Origin: Deinandra increscens subsp. villosa | Lineage: Eukaryota > Streptophyta > Magnoliopsida > Asterales > Asteraceae | Direction of reading: 5' to 3' | DNA: 64,000 nt | NCBI GenBank assembly: GCA_039602395.1 | Contig: JBCNJP010000017.1 | Span: 11,310,315 to 11,374,314, forward strand | Shown here: positions 44,147 to 55,735 of the stretch, piece after piece | Layout of the letters: each line of letters starts with the position of its first letter | How positions within the stretch are numbered: position 1 is the first letter of the stretch | Position numbers and translations under genes: made by a program | The notes under the pieces: model-generated | Databases searched by the model: none | Told to the model about the DNA's origin: nothing | Seen by the model: only the letters and a program-made list of their open reading frames with translations

Positions 44147-45193
44147 ATCTGTCACACCCCCAAAAATTCCACGCGCGACAACGCGCCGCAGGGAGCGTGA
44201 CAAACCAGGATCGAACACATTAGCCATACGAACAGTCTATATGCAACGTAAAAGTAAAACTAGAGTAAATGCGTTTTTAAATGCGGAAGCGTAATCGACA
44301 AAGTTGTAATAATAGTTCAAGCGCCAAAACATGCGCAAACCAAAAGTTGATAAGTTTGATAAATAAATAGTCTATGATGCATGCATGGTAATAGTAATCC
44401 TTATGTGGTGCATCCTAGCTCGTGGCAGACAATCCAGTTTAGCGACCTGAGATATAACATGCTAAAGTGTCAACACAAAGGTTGGTGAGTTCACAGGTTT
44501 AATCAGTTCAACAGTTTAACAGTTCAGTAAAATCCAGATAGTATATCAATAGTTAGCTAGACTATTTTCAAGAAATCAGTGCACGTTTGACTAGATCAAC
44601 TAGCTATCCAGTTACTGAAGCTCGACAAGTTCAATTGTGCCTCGTTAAGACTAAGAAGTTTATAACACCCGTTCGATATCCAATCGTGTCAGAGCGACTG
44701 ACCCGGGTGGGGTTGTCAAACCCAGTAGATCTACTAAATAAGTTCCCGCTGATGTCACATTGACAGTAACTATAAAGTGAGGGCTTTAACATAAGTGTGC
44801 CACTATCATTCAGGTGATATATATCTAACAGTTCAAGTGTTTGCATGTTAATCTCCCCCAACAGGATTAAAATAAGTAAAATGGGGCCGTGAAACTCACC
44901 TTAGGTTGCTCGGCAAGGTTTCCAGACAAACAGTTAATTCAAGTAGCAAGAACGAGTCTTGTGCAAGCAATCAATCACCTAACGAGCATACGAGTATAAG
45001 TGTGTGTTCTAAACTATTAAATCTAACGTAAACGATGAAAACGAGGAATCGTGAAGTCCGGAATAAGTCGAGGATGGCACGTGTGCCAAATCCGAGCGAA
45101 TATCGAAATAACGCGAGAAAATCCAATATATATCTTTAATATATATTTTCTAAGTAAATACATATATATTATATATATATATATTTAAATAAA

Positions 45194-45228
45194 TGTTCAA
45201 GTGACGTTGATAATAAAGTTTTAACAAG

Positions 45229-45268
<40 letters not shown>

Positions 45269-45455
45269 AGAGGATCATTTGAGAACTAATTGGGTTTGAG
45301 AACTAAAAAGAACTAATCTTCGCCACTAGTTTATATATATGGAAAACCCCCCCATGAATTTGAATGCTCCCCCTTGAAAATTAGTGGCCCAAATTGGTTC
45401 TCAAAAGTGTTCAAGTGACGTTGATAATAAAGTTTTAACAAGTTATATATATATA
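45194..45455. repeat. Direct duplication around a MITE in the 5' LTR
   Basis: TGTTCAAGTGACGTTGATAA and the following 25 or so bases occur at 45194-45240 and again at 45408-45455, with the MITE between. The partner LTR has one copy and no MITE here. Confidence 0.8.
45265..45407. mobile_element. MITE inside the 5' LTR only, end-truncated
   Basis: Starts AGGGAGAGGATCATTTGAGA, the inverted form of the right end of the MITE at 36365, and shares its TTGGGTTTGAGAACTAAAAA core in reverse orientation. The far end stops at TTGGTTCTCAAAAG, short of the family terminus. Confidence 0.75.
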
Positions 45456-45898
45456 TATTCATAAATATGTTAAATCTAATGATTTAAATATTTATTTTGA
45501 AAAGAACAACAATTTATGGTGAAACATAATCTAAAACCGAGTATTTCGTGTTTCTAATCAAAACAACGCTTTTTAATAGTTTCCTAAAAACATCAAATGT
45601 TTACACAAAATATTATTTGTTTCAATCCAACGTCTTGTATATATATATATATATATATATATCTCCTTTTTAGATAAATTCAAAGTTTTATATCAATATA
45701 TGTATATTTATATATATATATATATATATATTTAAATGCCAAGCTAGACATGTTTGCAATCCAAAATATGATTCCACAAGGTTTAGATGTCTTAAATATA
45801 TTTTTACGGGTTTAAGACGTTTGTAAGAACCCGTTTAACACAAGTTTTAATTTACCCATTACATAAAATATCAAAAATAAAGAAGAAAAACAAGCAAT

Positions 45899-45967
45899 GA
45901 GGTCAGCCGGGTTCGAACCCGCGACCTCATGCTTACAACCGAGAGCCCTAGCCACTGGGCTACGACT
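45899..45967 (-). other. tRNA-like module 1 in 5' LTR
   Basis: Same sequence as 36775-36844, including GGGTTCGAACCC and TAGCCCAGTGG, so both boxes have been kept in both LTRs. Confidence 0.6.
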
Positions 45968-46067
45968 TCCGTTTGTTAACAGGCCGCCGCGAAATATTTC
46001 TATGTTATGATGGAGTCTAGACCTGGTTTGCATAGATTAAAATGGGAACGAAAAAGAAAACGAGGGG

Positions 46068-46141
46068 GGCCGGGTTTCGAACCCCCGACCTCTCGCAACA
46101 CAGACCCGCACCCGAACCATTGTGCCAGTTTGGCGTCTGTT
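46068..46141 (-). other. tRNA-like module 2 in 5' LTR
   Basis: Same as 36945-37018 apart from one G in the preceding G run. Confidence 0.5.
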
Positions 46142-46572
46142 ACAAAACCCGATTCAAAACCTTATAACCCGTACCCGCCAGAAGTCATCTTCTACCCCTA
46201 GAACCCTAATGTCACCGGAGATATTTTCCGGCGACCGGAAAATCGCGAAACATGAAATAAACTCATAAAAAGCTGCGAATAACATTAAGGAGTCGATACC
46301 TTGAGTCGAAGATGAGATTCGAGGTGATTTGGGAGCCGAAAATAAACCCGGAACGTAAACGCGAACACCGAGCGTGGTCGCGATTTGAACTTCTGACTAC
46401 ACCAGGTTGTTCGTGAGGGCTTCCCGATCGCAGTGGTGGTCGTAAGGTGGTGTAACAGTGGCTATATGGTGAGTTTTTTTTGCCGGAAATTGTGATTGTA
46501 GTGGGTTTCTTGGTTTGCGACAGTCGAGAGAGAGTGGGAGAGATTGTGAGTGGCTCTAAATGATTTGGAGAT

Positions 46573-46581
46573 CATATATAG
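46573..46581 (-). promoter_or_regulatory. Candidate TATA box of the 5' LTR
   Basis: Identical to the motif at 37449-37457. The CACTA insertion lies about 415 bases upstream of it on the minus strand, within U3, so it separates the distal promoter from this TATA box. Confidence 0.45.
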
Positions 46582-46995
46582 ACCGGTTGAAATGGTATAC
46601 TGAAACAGTCGAACTTAATTGTCGAGATTAATTTGTTGGAGCGGTGGTCATCGTGAAACCTTTTGGAACGTGATTGAGGTTTTAAGTCGGTCGAAGCATG
46701 CAATTCTCCGTAACTGTGAATTCAATTCACATTATGGACATTTAATTGACTATTGTCTAATGACACTTCTAGTCCCTCCAGATTTACTCATTAGGAAATC
46801 AAGTTTCGGTAATTACAGAATAGTCCTTCCAAGTTTAATAAAAGACAATCATGTTTGGTAAAACCTAACGGCTCTAACGGAGTCAACAGAAAATGTTCTT
46901 AACAACAAATATACGAAGGACGTTGAAATATATTAATCGTGTAGCGTTTATAAGAATTATAAATATTGTTTTACCCACATAAGATCATGGAATAT

Positions 46996-48135
46996 CACTA
47001 GTACAAATATGACATACGGTCACACTTTTCACGTTTCGGCCCTGTGACACTTTCAATTAAAAGTGTGACAGTAGGTCATTTTTAATTTTCTAGACATGTT
47101 TCGGTGACATTTTAGATCGTTTTGTGTGACCATTGCAAGCCCGGTCCGTTAATATGGTCACACTTTTACATTACATGTGTGACAATTACCAGTCACATTT
47201 CCAACAATGTGACCGAATGTCACCACTTGTGACTTTTTTTCTGATAATATTTACGGGTGACTATAGATACGTATATGGTCACATGAAGCAATTGTTTATG
47301 TAATTAAATGTGGCTAAATGTAATATATATTGACATGTTAATTTTGACTGTGACAGTAAGTTAAACATATTTTGGTCAAAATAGTTATTGGTGTGACTGT
47401 AAGTTACCGTTTATGGTCACATTTCCAATTTGGACGTGTGACTAAACATAAATCTTCGTCACAATTTATTGGCAAACATGTGACCATAAGTATAATATGG
47501 TCATCTTTCATTTTATTAGGTGTGACTAAATATTAACACTAAGAAAAATTTATACCGATCTAAATATTTTATGGTCACAGTTTTAATTTTGGATGTGTGA
47601 CTAAATATAATTCATAGTCATGGTAAATGGGAAGACATGTGACTATAATTATAATTTGGTCATCTTTAATTTTATGACACTTTGATGTGTGACTAAAGAT
47701 GAATTCTGGTCATGATAAATGAATAAAATATGTGACTATAAGTATAATTTGGTCATCTTTCATGTTATAACAATTTGATGTCTGACTAAAGATGAATTCT
47801 AGTCATGGTAAATAAAAAAAAATATGTGATTATAAGTATAATTTGGTCATTTTCATTTTTTGACAATTTGATGTGTGACTAAAGATGAAATATGGTCATG
47901 ATAAATGAAAAAACTATGTGACTATAAGTGTAATTTAGTCATCTTTCATTTTTTGACAATTTGATGTGTGACTAAAGATGAAATATGGTCATGATAAATG
48001 CAAAAACTATGTGACTATAAGTATAATTTGGTCATCTTTTATTTTATGACAATTTGATGTTTGACTAAAAATGAATTTGGGTCATGATAAATGAAAAAAA
48101 AAATATGTGACTATAAGTATTTGGTCATCTATCAT
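46996..48135 (+). repeat. CACTA left subterminal repeats
   Basis: Repeated GTGACTATAAGT, TGGTCAC and TGTGACTAAA motifs in both orientations, expected binding sites of the element's transposase. The distal part is the 93-bp array listed separately. Confidence 0.85.
47605..48130 (+). repeat. 93-bp tandem array, about six copies
   Basis: Equivalent points (GATGAATTCTGGTCATG and variants) fall at 47605, 47698, 47791, 47884, 47977 and 48069, a near-constant 93-bp period. Each unit carries two TGTGACTA motifs and one TTTGGTCATCTTTCATTTTA motif. Confidence 0.9.
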
Positions 48136-48175
48136 TTTATTGGACATTTTAAAAAATATATATAGTGTTGCCACT

Positions 48176-48243
48176 TGCCAGGATTCGAACTAGCAACCTA
48201 TCAAAGAAAATCACAAGACCAACTCGCCGGGCTAGCCCCTAAG
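48176..48243 (-). other. tRNA-like segment in the CACTA
   Basis: Minus strand GGGGCTAGCCCGGCGAG and GTTGCTAGTTCGAATCC are D-arm and T-arm like, with a T-loop TTCGAAT. Spacing (about 50 bases) fits A and B boxes. Not a full tRNA fold. Confidence 0.45.
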
Positions 48244-48304
48244 AACGAAAATTATTTCAACAACCAAGTATTTAACATGTTCTGGCCACATTATACTTAT
48301 AGCT

Positions 48305-48330
48305 TGTAGGTTTCGGGTTCGAACCCCTGA
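48305..48330 (+). other. T-arm/B-box-like motif in the CACTA
   Basis: CGGGTTCGAACCCCTG, a near-palindromic T-arm, readable on both strands. No clear A box nearby. Confidence 0.35.
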
Positions 48331-48334
48331 ACCC

Positions 48335-49130
48335 CATAAATTTTTTTTTATGTTTTCTATAATCTGATTTTCGAGCCATTGTGTAGATAAAACCATTTTT
48401 CATGAAATTTTAACCATTCCAAGTTGTTTAATAAAATGTTAAATTAATACTCATATCTACACTCCATAATTGTATTCTAAACAACTCAATATTTTCCCAT
48501 ATAGAAAGGCATATATTGAATTTTGATAGACAAAAATATGTAAAAATCATAAAATATATATTCTGGCTTTGGTCTCCTTAACATCGTCCATAATAGCTCG
48601 AAAACTCATACCAGTCCAAGTATATAGAAAAATAATAAATCTAATAAGAGCAGACAATTAAAAAAAAGTTTTTGTAAACATATTAAGTAATTATGTTGGT
48701 CTATTATACTCAACAAACTAATATGATACACTTCCAATCACTTACCTTTCTAATTAAAAGAAGATAAATTGCCATAGTATAAATACATGCTCGGTGTTAG
48801 CCCTTTTCTCAATACTAGGTAAGAATACTTAAATATAATCATCAAAACTAATTTGTCTGATGAGATCTTACCTTAAAAAATCAAGGTGATGGACATATCA
48901 TGAGAAACTACAGAAATATTATACAGATTAAAGCTTCACTAGGGATTTAATCTAAAGCGTGTTACGACGGCATAATTGCATGTTAAATAAACATGGTTTT
49001 ACCTTAAATTTGACCTTAAAAGTGAACCCATTTCGACAATGAAATACTATACCAAATGAACAAAAATCTAAAAAGCATCAACAACCAAAAAATACATATA
49101 CTTTTATGTCAAAATTTCATGTTCTTCAAC
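48335..49130. other. AT-rich CACTA interior
   Basis: No ORF of note. Probably the 3' flank of the leftward unit. Confidence 0.4.
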
Positions 49131-49134
49131 CTAT

Positions 49135-52100
49135 GTTATGACTTTAACTGCCTCTTCCAACAAATTTTCTTCCTTTCTTTCTATTTCTATTTCGCCTGCT
49201 TTCTACACAAAGAAGATTACTAATTAGAAAAATACATTCAACAAAACAACATATTTTTCAAAATAAAAATCATGATCATACCAATTGAAAAGAAGGTTGT
49301 TGCACCGATGCTACCTTCGAGTAGCATGCTAAATTGATCAGATATATCTCATTTTTCTTTGTTCCTTCTTAGCTTTTTTCTATAAATTTGGATGCATCTT
49401 GCTACATATTATAATGGTGAGTCCTTAAGATAAAATATTGCTATTGTAGCAATGAAAACTTTGAAGCATGTAGAATACCACTTCTGAACATCATTTTTTC
49501 CAAAGCAAGATAGAATATCTTAATTATGTTTTCTATGGATCACCTATTGGTCAGATAACTATTACCAGATAAACTTGTGATATCATACCTTTACCGGTAT
49601 TTAACAACAAAAAGTTTCTATATATTTACATATATAGAGCCTTGTACAGGTGCTATATTTTCTGGCAAATCACATAAGGAGTTGCACTATTAAGAACAAA
49701 ATGGACTATGCAAATACTCCCGTTTATGACCCATCACAAATATAAAAAGCAATCTAACCTTGGTAGTCTCTATTTGATCGTTCTCAACCTCTGAAGAACA
49801 GATTGTTTTAAAATGCTGCATGTATTCAAACGTTTGTAGTCAAACCTACATAACCTGCAACCAGTAAGCAATCCAGAATTTGCAACATCAAATCAGGTGA
49901 AAGGCCACGTCAATTTGAATCAGAGATCTGTAACATATTGAGCCCTTTAAAGCTCCCATAAAAAAAAAAGTCAAACGGATAACATATTAGGCGTAACCAT
50001 CCATAAACATGCAATGGTTTAGAAGCATCTTACTTTTATCCCTTTAAAGCTGTTGTATTTATTTTAAAGTTAACTTATCAACTGCAACCAAAGAAAATAG
50101 TTGGATACATGCAAAATTAAGGACATTATGTTTATGATTATAACACACATAATCTAACCACAACAACACGAAATGTTTATTGCTGCGAACACAAAATTGA
50201 GTTGTGATGCCTAACCCAAAATTGAGTTGTCATGCATAACCCAAATATTCTTAAAAAAATTCCATCAGAGCCTTATTAGCAAAACCCAAATTCACAAACC
50301 TTGTTTTAAAGTTTTTGATGAACCAAACTTTTAAGTAACTAGAACAAAGCAAGCAAGATACTGATGAACCGTTATTTAAAGTTTTGGAATTCAGTTAATG
50401 CACTTGCACCCTCACTTATAAGGATGCTAGTAAAAGGATTAATCAAACACCAAACAAATCAAATTCATATAAAAGGACACCATCTACATAAGGCAGGTCA
50501 ACGCCTTGCATATGAAGATTTCCAACCCTAAAGGTGATAAATATAACAAAAATATCATTACCTTTGACTTAAAGTAAATCTGGTGATATTGAAATCCTAC
50601 ACAGAAATATTGGTACGGATGCATTTCAAGATTCTTGATAAAAAAAATATATATATGAACTTGAACCAAGATTCTTGAGTTGTATCAACTAAAAGTGGTA
50701 ATTAGAAATACAAATACCATAGGAACATGTGATACCAACATATTTTACTACACTTTACTGAAATTATTACACATATACATGATGGTGGTCGTCTTCTTTC
50801 ACTATTAAATAGCTTTTAATTATACTAATTTAAAGCATTTTAATCACCCAAAGCTTATATTCCTTTTTATACATATATGTAAGACATGGTCCAATCAAAC
50901 CTGCATTAGATAACCTCTTGCAAAGTTTAAGATGCATTTCTACATTTCCAGATTGAAGTTTTTTTTCCTTAATCCTGAAAAAATGCAGCTCGGTCAAGAA
51001 ATTCAGGGTACACACCCGAATCAAGAATCTTAAATACCGTCTTGAGTGCATCTTCATAACATACTGAACCACCCAAACTCAAGAAACACAATTGCACCCT
51101 CGCTGCAACATCGAAAGAAGCATATAAAGGTTACGAAGTTTAGAATATAGACAACCAAATCAAAGTCATACCTCCAAGTTTAATTGATCCAACTTTCTGA
51201 ACTTGAATTTTGTATAACCTGATGATAAATTGTCAGTTACCATTCAGAGATACTGTAATACAATTACAAGGTTGTTGGTAACACATAATTATGAAAATGA
51301 ATATAGTTCTTGTGATAATCAAGCTATAATTTGATATAGATCTCCTGGCAGGTAAGAATATTTATATGACAGTTGAAAAAATTTGTAACATAGTTACTAC
51401 ATTGAAACTTTAAATCAGTTGGATGAGAGGCCTGCATCATGAGTAGGGACTGCACCAATATTTCCCTTTCATTTTATCTAGCTATATCACCTCTAGAAAA
51501 ATAAATAGAACTCACAAAAAGTGTCTTATTAGACGTATTGAACATTCGGTAATTCCCTCATTATTGACTTCATGTTTCACACCCGCTTCATCATTTTGGC
51601 CTCATATAGCAGAAGAAATAAACATCCATAATAGTCATGTACAACCAAATGACTAATAAAGTGAATTTATAAAAAAAAAATATTTAGTATCAAAACCTAA
51701 ACCCACTCTAGAGTACTTGCCAACTCATATAAAATTCTTAGATCAAAAATATAAACCAGCCTACATATAAGAAACATGAGTGAGCAATAATACTTAATTT
51801 AAAGCCAACGTTGGGTTTGCCCTTACAGCCATGATTCCTTTCTAGCAATTTGACTTGCAAGTTGCAACAACCTAAAATTAGAATCAAGAAAAACAATAAC
51901 AGAAATATTAACTACACAAATATGATGCATCCCTTTCTCATTTAGCTAACTAAGGGTTCTTAGTGAGAATGACATTCTATAGCCTTAGTTTTGATACGTG
52001 ATTAAATATTTTGTTCTATAATAATCTTCACAAAAACATAGCTGCACATATGAACAGTGCATCATCGATAACCATAAATCTTCATGTCTACCCATGACTT

Positions 52101-52660
52101 GGATACAACCTGTAGATCCATTAACCAAAAATAAGAAATCAATATCATTCAAAAACCCTGCAACACCATTTCAGATTTCAAAAATAAATCATTCAAAAAC
52201 CCATGGTTGGGAAGCGATGGAGATCAGTTGCAGTCGAATCAAATAAAAATCAAAATAATCATTGAATTTGCCGTAACCTCTTACCTTTCAATGAAGAACA
52301 AAGCGACGAGGAAAACTTGATTCAACCGCACATATGGTGAAAGTGAATCTACTGAGCCCTAATTTGAAACCATAAATAGGTTTGGATAATTTATTTGAAG
52401 CGAAGCTTACACTAGTGAAGACATTGAACTTTGATATCTGAGAGAGATTATAACTAAATCAAGGTTTTTGGTGGAATTGACACCAATTTCCTTCAATTTT
52501 AAGTGAGGTGCTTTAATTTCAGGTGCACTTTGAGACTGGTGCTTGATTGCGTCGTCGATTGTTGTTAGGGTTAGGCTAGTTGCGTAAAATGGAGTAGATG
52601 ATGGGGATCAAAATTTGAAGATTTGAAGGAAGAGCGTGCGCAAAAGCAAGTGGTGCGAAA
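49135..52660 (-). other. Leftward multi-exon unit in the CACTA, unidentified
   Basis: The minus strand shows a leader-like region at 52540-52650 (GCTTTTGCGCACGCTC, ...AACCCTAACAAC), a possible leader exon ending CATTGAAAG|GTAAG near 52285-52380, coding-like exons at 50901-51102, and a possible last exon at 49136-49205 (AGEIEIERKEENLLEEAVKV, then stop) after a TGTGTAG acceptor. Long AT-rich stretches between them look like introns. The coding pieces are short and interrupted, so the unit may be decayed. I do not recognise the protein, and it has no TNP2 motif. The unit points away from the central minisatellite, opposite to the rightward unit. Confidence 0.35.
50901..51102 (-). pseudogene. Coding-like exons of unknown helical-repeat protein
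   Basis: After a TTGCAG acceptor at about 51103 the minus strand reads VQLCFLSLGGSVCYEDALKT and continues to PEFLDRAAFFQ. It then meets a stop (TAA), unless TTTTTTCAG at 50975 is itself an acceptor; the next frame reads KLQSGNVEMHLKLCKRLSNA up to a GT donor at 50900. The style (alternating helices, SGNVEMxLKLCKRL) recalls TPR or PPR-like repeats. It does not resemble known CACTA proteins and may be a captured host fragment. Identity unknown. Confidence 0.35.
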
Positions 52661-52959
52661 GATGAGGAAATCACCCAACATGGGTTGATCAATTTCAAAG
52701 TCTCGATTCAAAAATCTCTTGTGTTTGACACAGAAAGACTTTAACGCGAGAGATTAACCAAATATACAGGTAAAATTTTAGTTTGGAGGGAAGTTTAGAA
52801 AATATATAGAGGGAAACTAAAAATTTTAGTAGGGATTTTAACGTTGAAAAGCATAGTTTCTTATAAATATAAGCCATAAAATTATATCTTAGGTAAATAT
52901 GACATACTTAAAGTGTTATTTATCTCTAAATTAGTGGTACAATTGAGTTTGATTATATC

Positions 52960-53640
52960 TATTAGAGTTGATTATGCCCAGCGGAGTTCAATTATGTCCA
53001 GTTGAACTTAGTTATGCCCAATTGAGTTCCATTATGTTCACTTCAGCTTGATTATGTTTAATTGAGTTCGATTATATTCTATTAAGTCCAATTATATTCA
53101 ATTGAGTTCGATTATGTCCAATTGGAGTCGATTATGCCCAATTGAGTAAGATTATATCCCGTTGGAGTTGATTATGTTCAATTGCGTTCGATTATATATT
53201 TATATCCAATTGGATTCGATATCTCTAATTGGAGTCGATTATGCCCAATTGAGTTTTATTATGCCCAATTGGAGTCGTTTATGCCCAATTGAGTTCGATT
53301 ATATCCAATTATAGTCGATTACGCCTAATTGAGTTCGATTATATCCAGATGAAGTTTATTATGTTCAATTGAGTTTGATTATATCCAATTGGAGTCGATT
53401 ATGCGCAATTAAGTTCGATTATATCTATTTGAAGTTAATTATGTTCAGTTGAGTTTGATTATACCCACTTGGCGTCGATTATGCCCAATTAAGCTCACTT
53501 ATAACCATTTAGAGTCGATTATGTCCAATTGAGCTTGATTATGTTCAACAGAGTTCAATTATGTCCAATTGGAGTTGATTATGCGCAATTGGGTCTGATT
53601 ATGTCCAATTGGACTCAATTATGTCATTTGAGGCACAATT
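52960..53640 (+). repeat. Minisatellite A, 20-bp unit GATTATGCCCAATTGAGTTC
   Basis: More than thirty degenerate 20-bp units, alternating forms GATTATGCCCAATTGAGTTC and GATTATATCCAATTGGAGTC. Not coding. Confidence 0.9.
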
Positions 53641-54415
53641 AGGTGAAGCATGACCATGTTCCCCGAATTGACCTTCATTGGACCTAACTGACCTTCACAA
53701 GGCCTCACTAGCCTTCATTGGGGCTAAGCAAGCATTATTGGACCTAACCGACCACCATTAGCCCTAACAAACCATTGATCGGCCTCATTTTGCGTTCGAT
53801 TATATATTTATATCCAATTGGATTCCATATCTCTAATTGGAGTCGATTATGCCCAATTGAGTTTTATTATGCCCAATTGGAGTCGTTTATGCCCAATTGA
53901 GTTCGATTATATCCAATTATAGTCGATTACGCCTAATTGAGTTCGATTATATCCAGATGAAGTTTATTATGTTCAATTGAGTTTGATTATATCCAATTGG
54001 AGTCGATTATGCGCAATTAAGTTCGATTATATCTATTTGAAGTTAATTATGTTCAGTTGAGTTTGATTATACCCACTTGGCGTCGATTATGCCCAATTAA
54101 GCTCACTTATAACCATTTAGAGTCGATTATGTCCAATTGAGCTTGATTATGTTCAACAGAGTTCAATTATGTCCAATTGGAGTTGATTATGCGCAATTGG
54201 GTCTGATTATGTCCAATTGGAGTCAGTTATGTCATTTGAGGCACAATTAAGTGAAGCATGACCATGTTCCCCGAATTGACCTTCATTGGACCTAAACCTT
54301 TATTGGACCTAACTGACCTTCACAAGGCCTCACTAGCCTTCATTGGGGCTAAGCAAGCATTATTGGACCTAACCGACCACCATTAGCCCTAACAAACCAT
54401 TGATCGGCCTCATTA
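53183..54415 (+). repeat. Tandem segmental duplication of about 610-625 bp
   Basis: The block starting TGCGTTCGATTATATATTTA at 53183 restarts at 53791 and repeats the end of minisatellite A and the beginning of minisatellite B. The second copy has an extra 17-18 bp near 54296. Very few other differences, so the duplication is recent. Confidence 0.85.
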
Positions 54416-55735
54416 GGCTTTATTGGGCCTAGGAGATCAACATAGGTCCTAAGTGACATTCAGTGGACCTAGTTAACCTTCATTGGACCTAACTAACCTT
54501 AATTAAGACTCATTAGCCTTTATTGGGCCTAAGCAAGCATCATTGGACCTAACTGACTAACATTGAGTCTGACAAACCATTGTTTGGCCTCATTAGGCTT
54601 CATTGGGCCTAAGAGAACACCATAGGGCCTAAGTGACATTCAGTGGACCTAGTTGACTTCATTGGACCTAACTAACCTTAATTAGGCATCATTAACCTTC
54701 ATTAGGTCTAAGAAAGCTTCATTGGACCTAACTGACCACCATTGGCCCTAACAAACCATTGATCGACCTCATTAGGCTTCATTGGGCCTAAAAGAACAAC
54801 ATAGGCCCAAAGTGACGCCGTTTGAACCTAGTTGACCTTCATTGGACCTAACTGACCTTGATTAGGCCTCATTATGCTTCATTAGGCCTAAGCAAGCATT
54901 ATTAGAGCTAACTGACCACCATTGGCCCTAACAAACCATTACTTGGCCTCACTGGGCTTTATTGGGCCTAAGAGATCAACATAGGTCCTAAGTGACATTT
55001 AGTGGACCTAGTTGACCTTCATTGGACCTAACTGACATTAATTAGGCATTATTAGCCTTCATTGGGTCTAAGCAAGCTTCATTGGACCTAACTGACCACC
55101 ACTGTTCCTAACAAACCATTGCTCGGCCTCATTAGGATTCATTGAGCCTATAAGAACAACATAGGCCCTAAGTGACATTCAATGGACCTAGTTGACCTTC
55201 ATTGGACCTAGCTAACCTTCAATGGATCTAACTACCCTTTATTATACCCAAGTGACCTTCATTAGACCCAAGTGACCTTCATTGGACCAAAGTAACCTTC
55301 ATTGGATCCATATGACCTTTAGTGGACTCAAGTAACCTTATTCGTCCTAAGTCACCCTCATTGGCCCTAATCGACCTTCAATGGACCTAAGTGGCCTTTA
55401 TTGGACCCAATTGACCTTCATTGGACCTAAGTGACCTTTATTAGACTTAATTGGCCTTCATTAGAGCTAACATGCCTTCAACGGACCTAAATGAGCTTCA
55501 TTTAGACCTAACTGACGCTAAATGGACCTAACTGTCCTTTATTGTATCCAAGTGACCTTAATTAGACCCAAGTGACCTTCAATGTACCCAAGTAACCTTA
55601 TTCGTCCCAAGTCACCCTCATTAGCCCTAGCCGACCTTCAATGGACCTATGTGGCCTTTACTGGACCTAAGTGAATTTCATTAGACCTAAATGACCTTCA
55701 TTGAACTAAGTGACCTTTATTGGAGGCTACGACTC
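53640..55735 (+). repeat. Minisatellite B, 20-bp unit with 180-bp higher order
   Basis: Unit close to GACCTAACTGACCTTCATTG. The variant AAGCAAGCAT recurs at 54351, 54531, 54710, 54890 and 55070, a 180-bp period equal to nine units. Between them the same ordered variants recur (AACAAACCATTG, ACATAGGCCCTAAGTGACAT). After about 55200 the order fades into simple 20-mers. Array A (52960-53640) directly adjoins. Confidence 0.9.

Larger units (their letters stand above)
44150..46995 (-). repeat. Gypsy 5' LTR, part left of the CACTA insertion
   Basis: Matches 34984-37874 nearly base for base. It has its own MITE (45265-45407) and a 45-bp duplication, and lacks the MITE of the other LTR. It ends at GGAATAT, where the CACTA begins. 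Confidence 0.95.

Noticed and set aside
52960..55735. CRISPR-like array
   Set aside because: Units are contiguous 20-mers with no unique spacers, in a plant transposon; this is a minisatellite.
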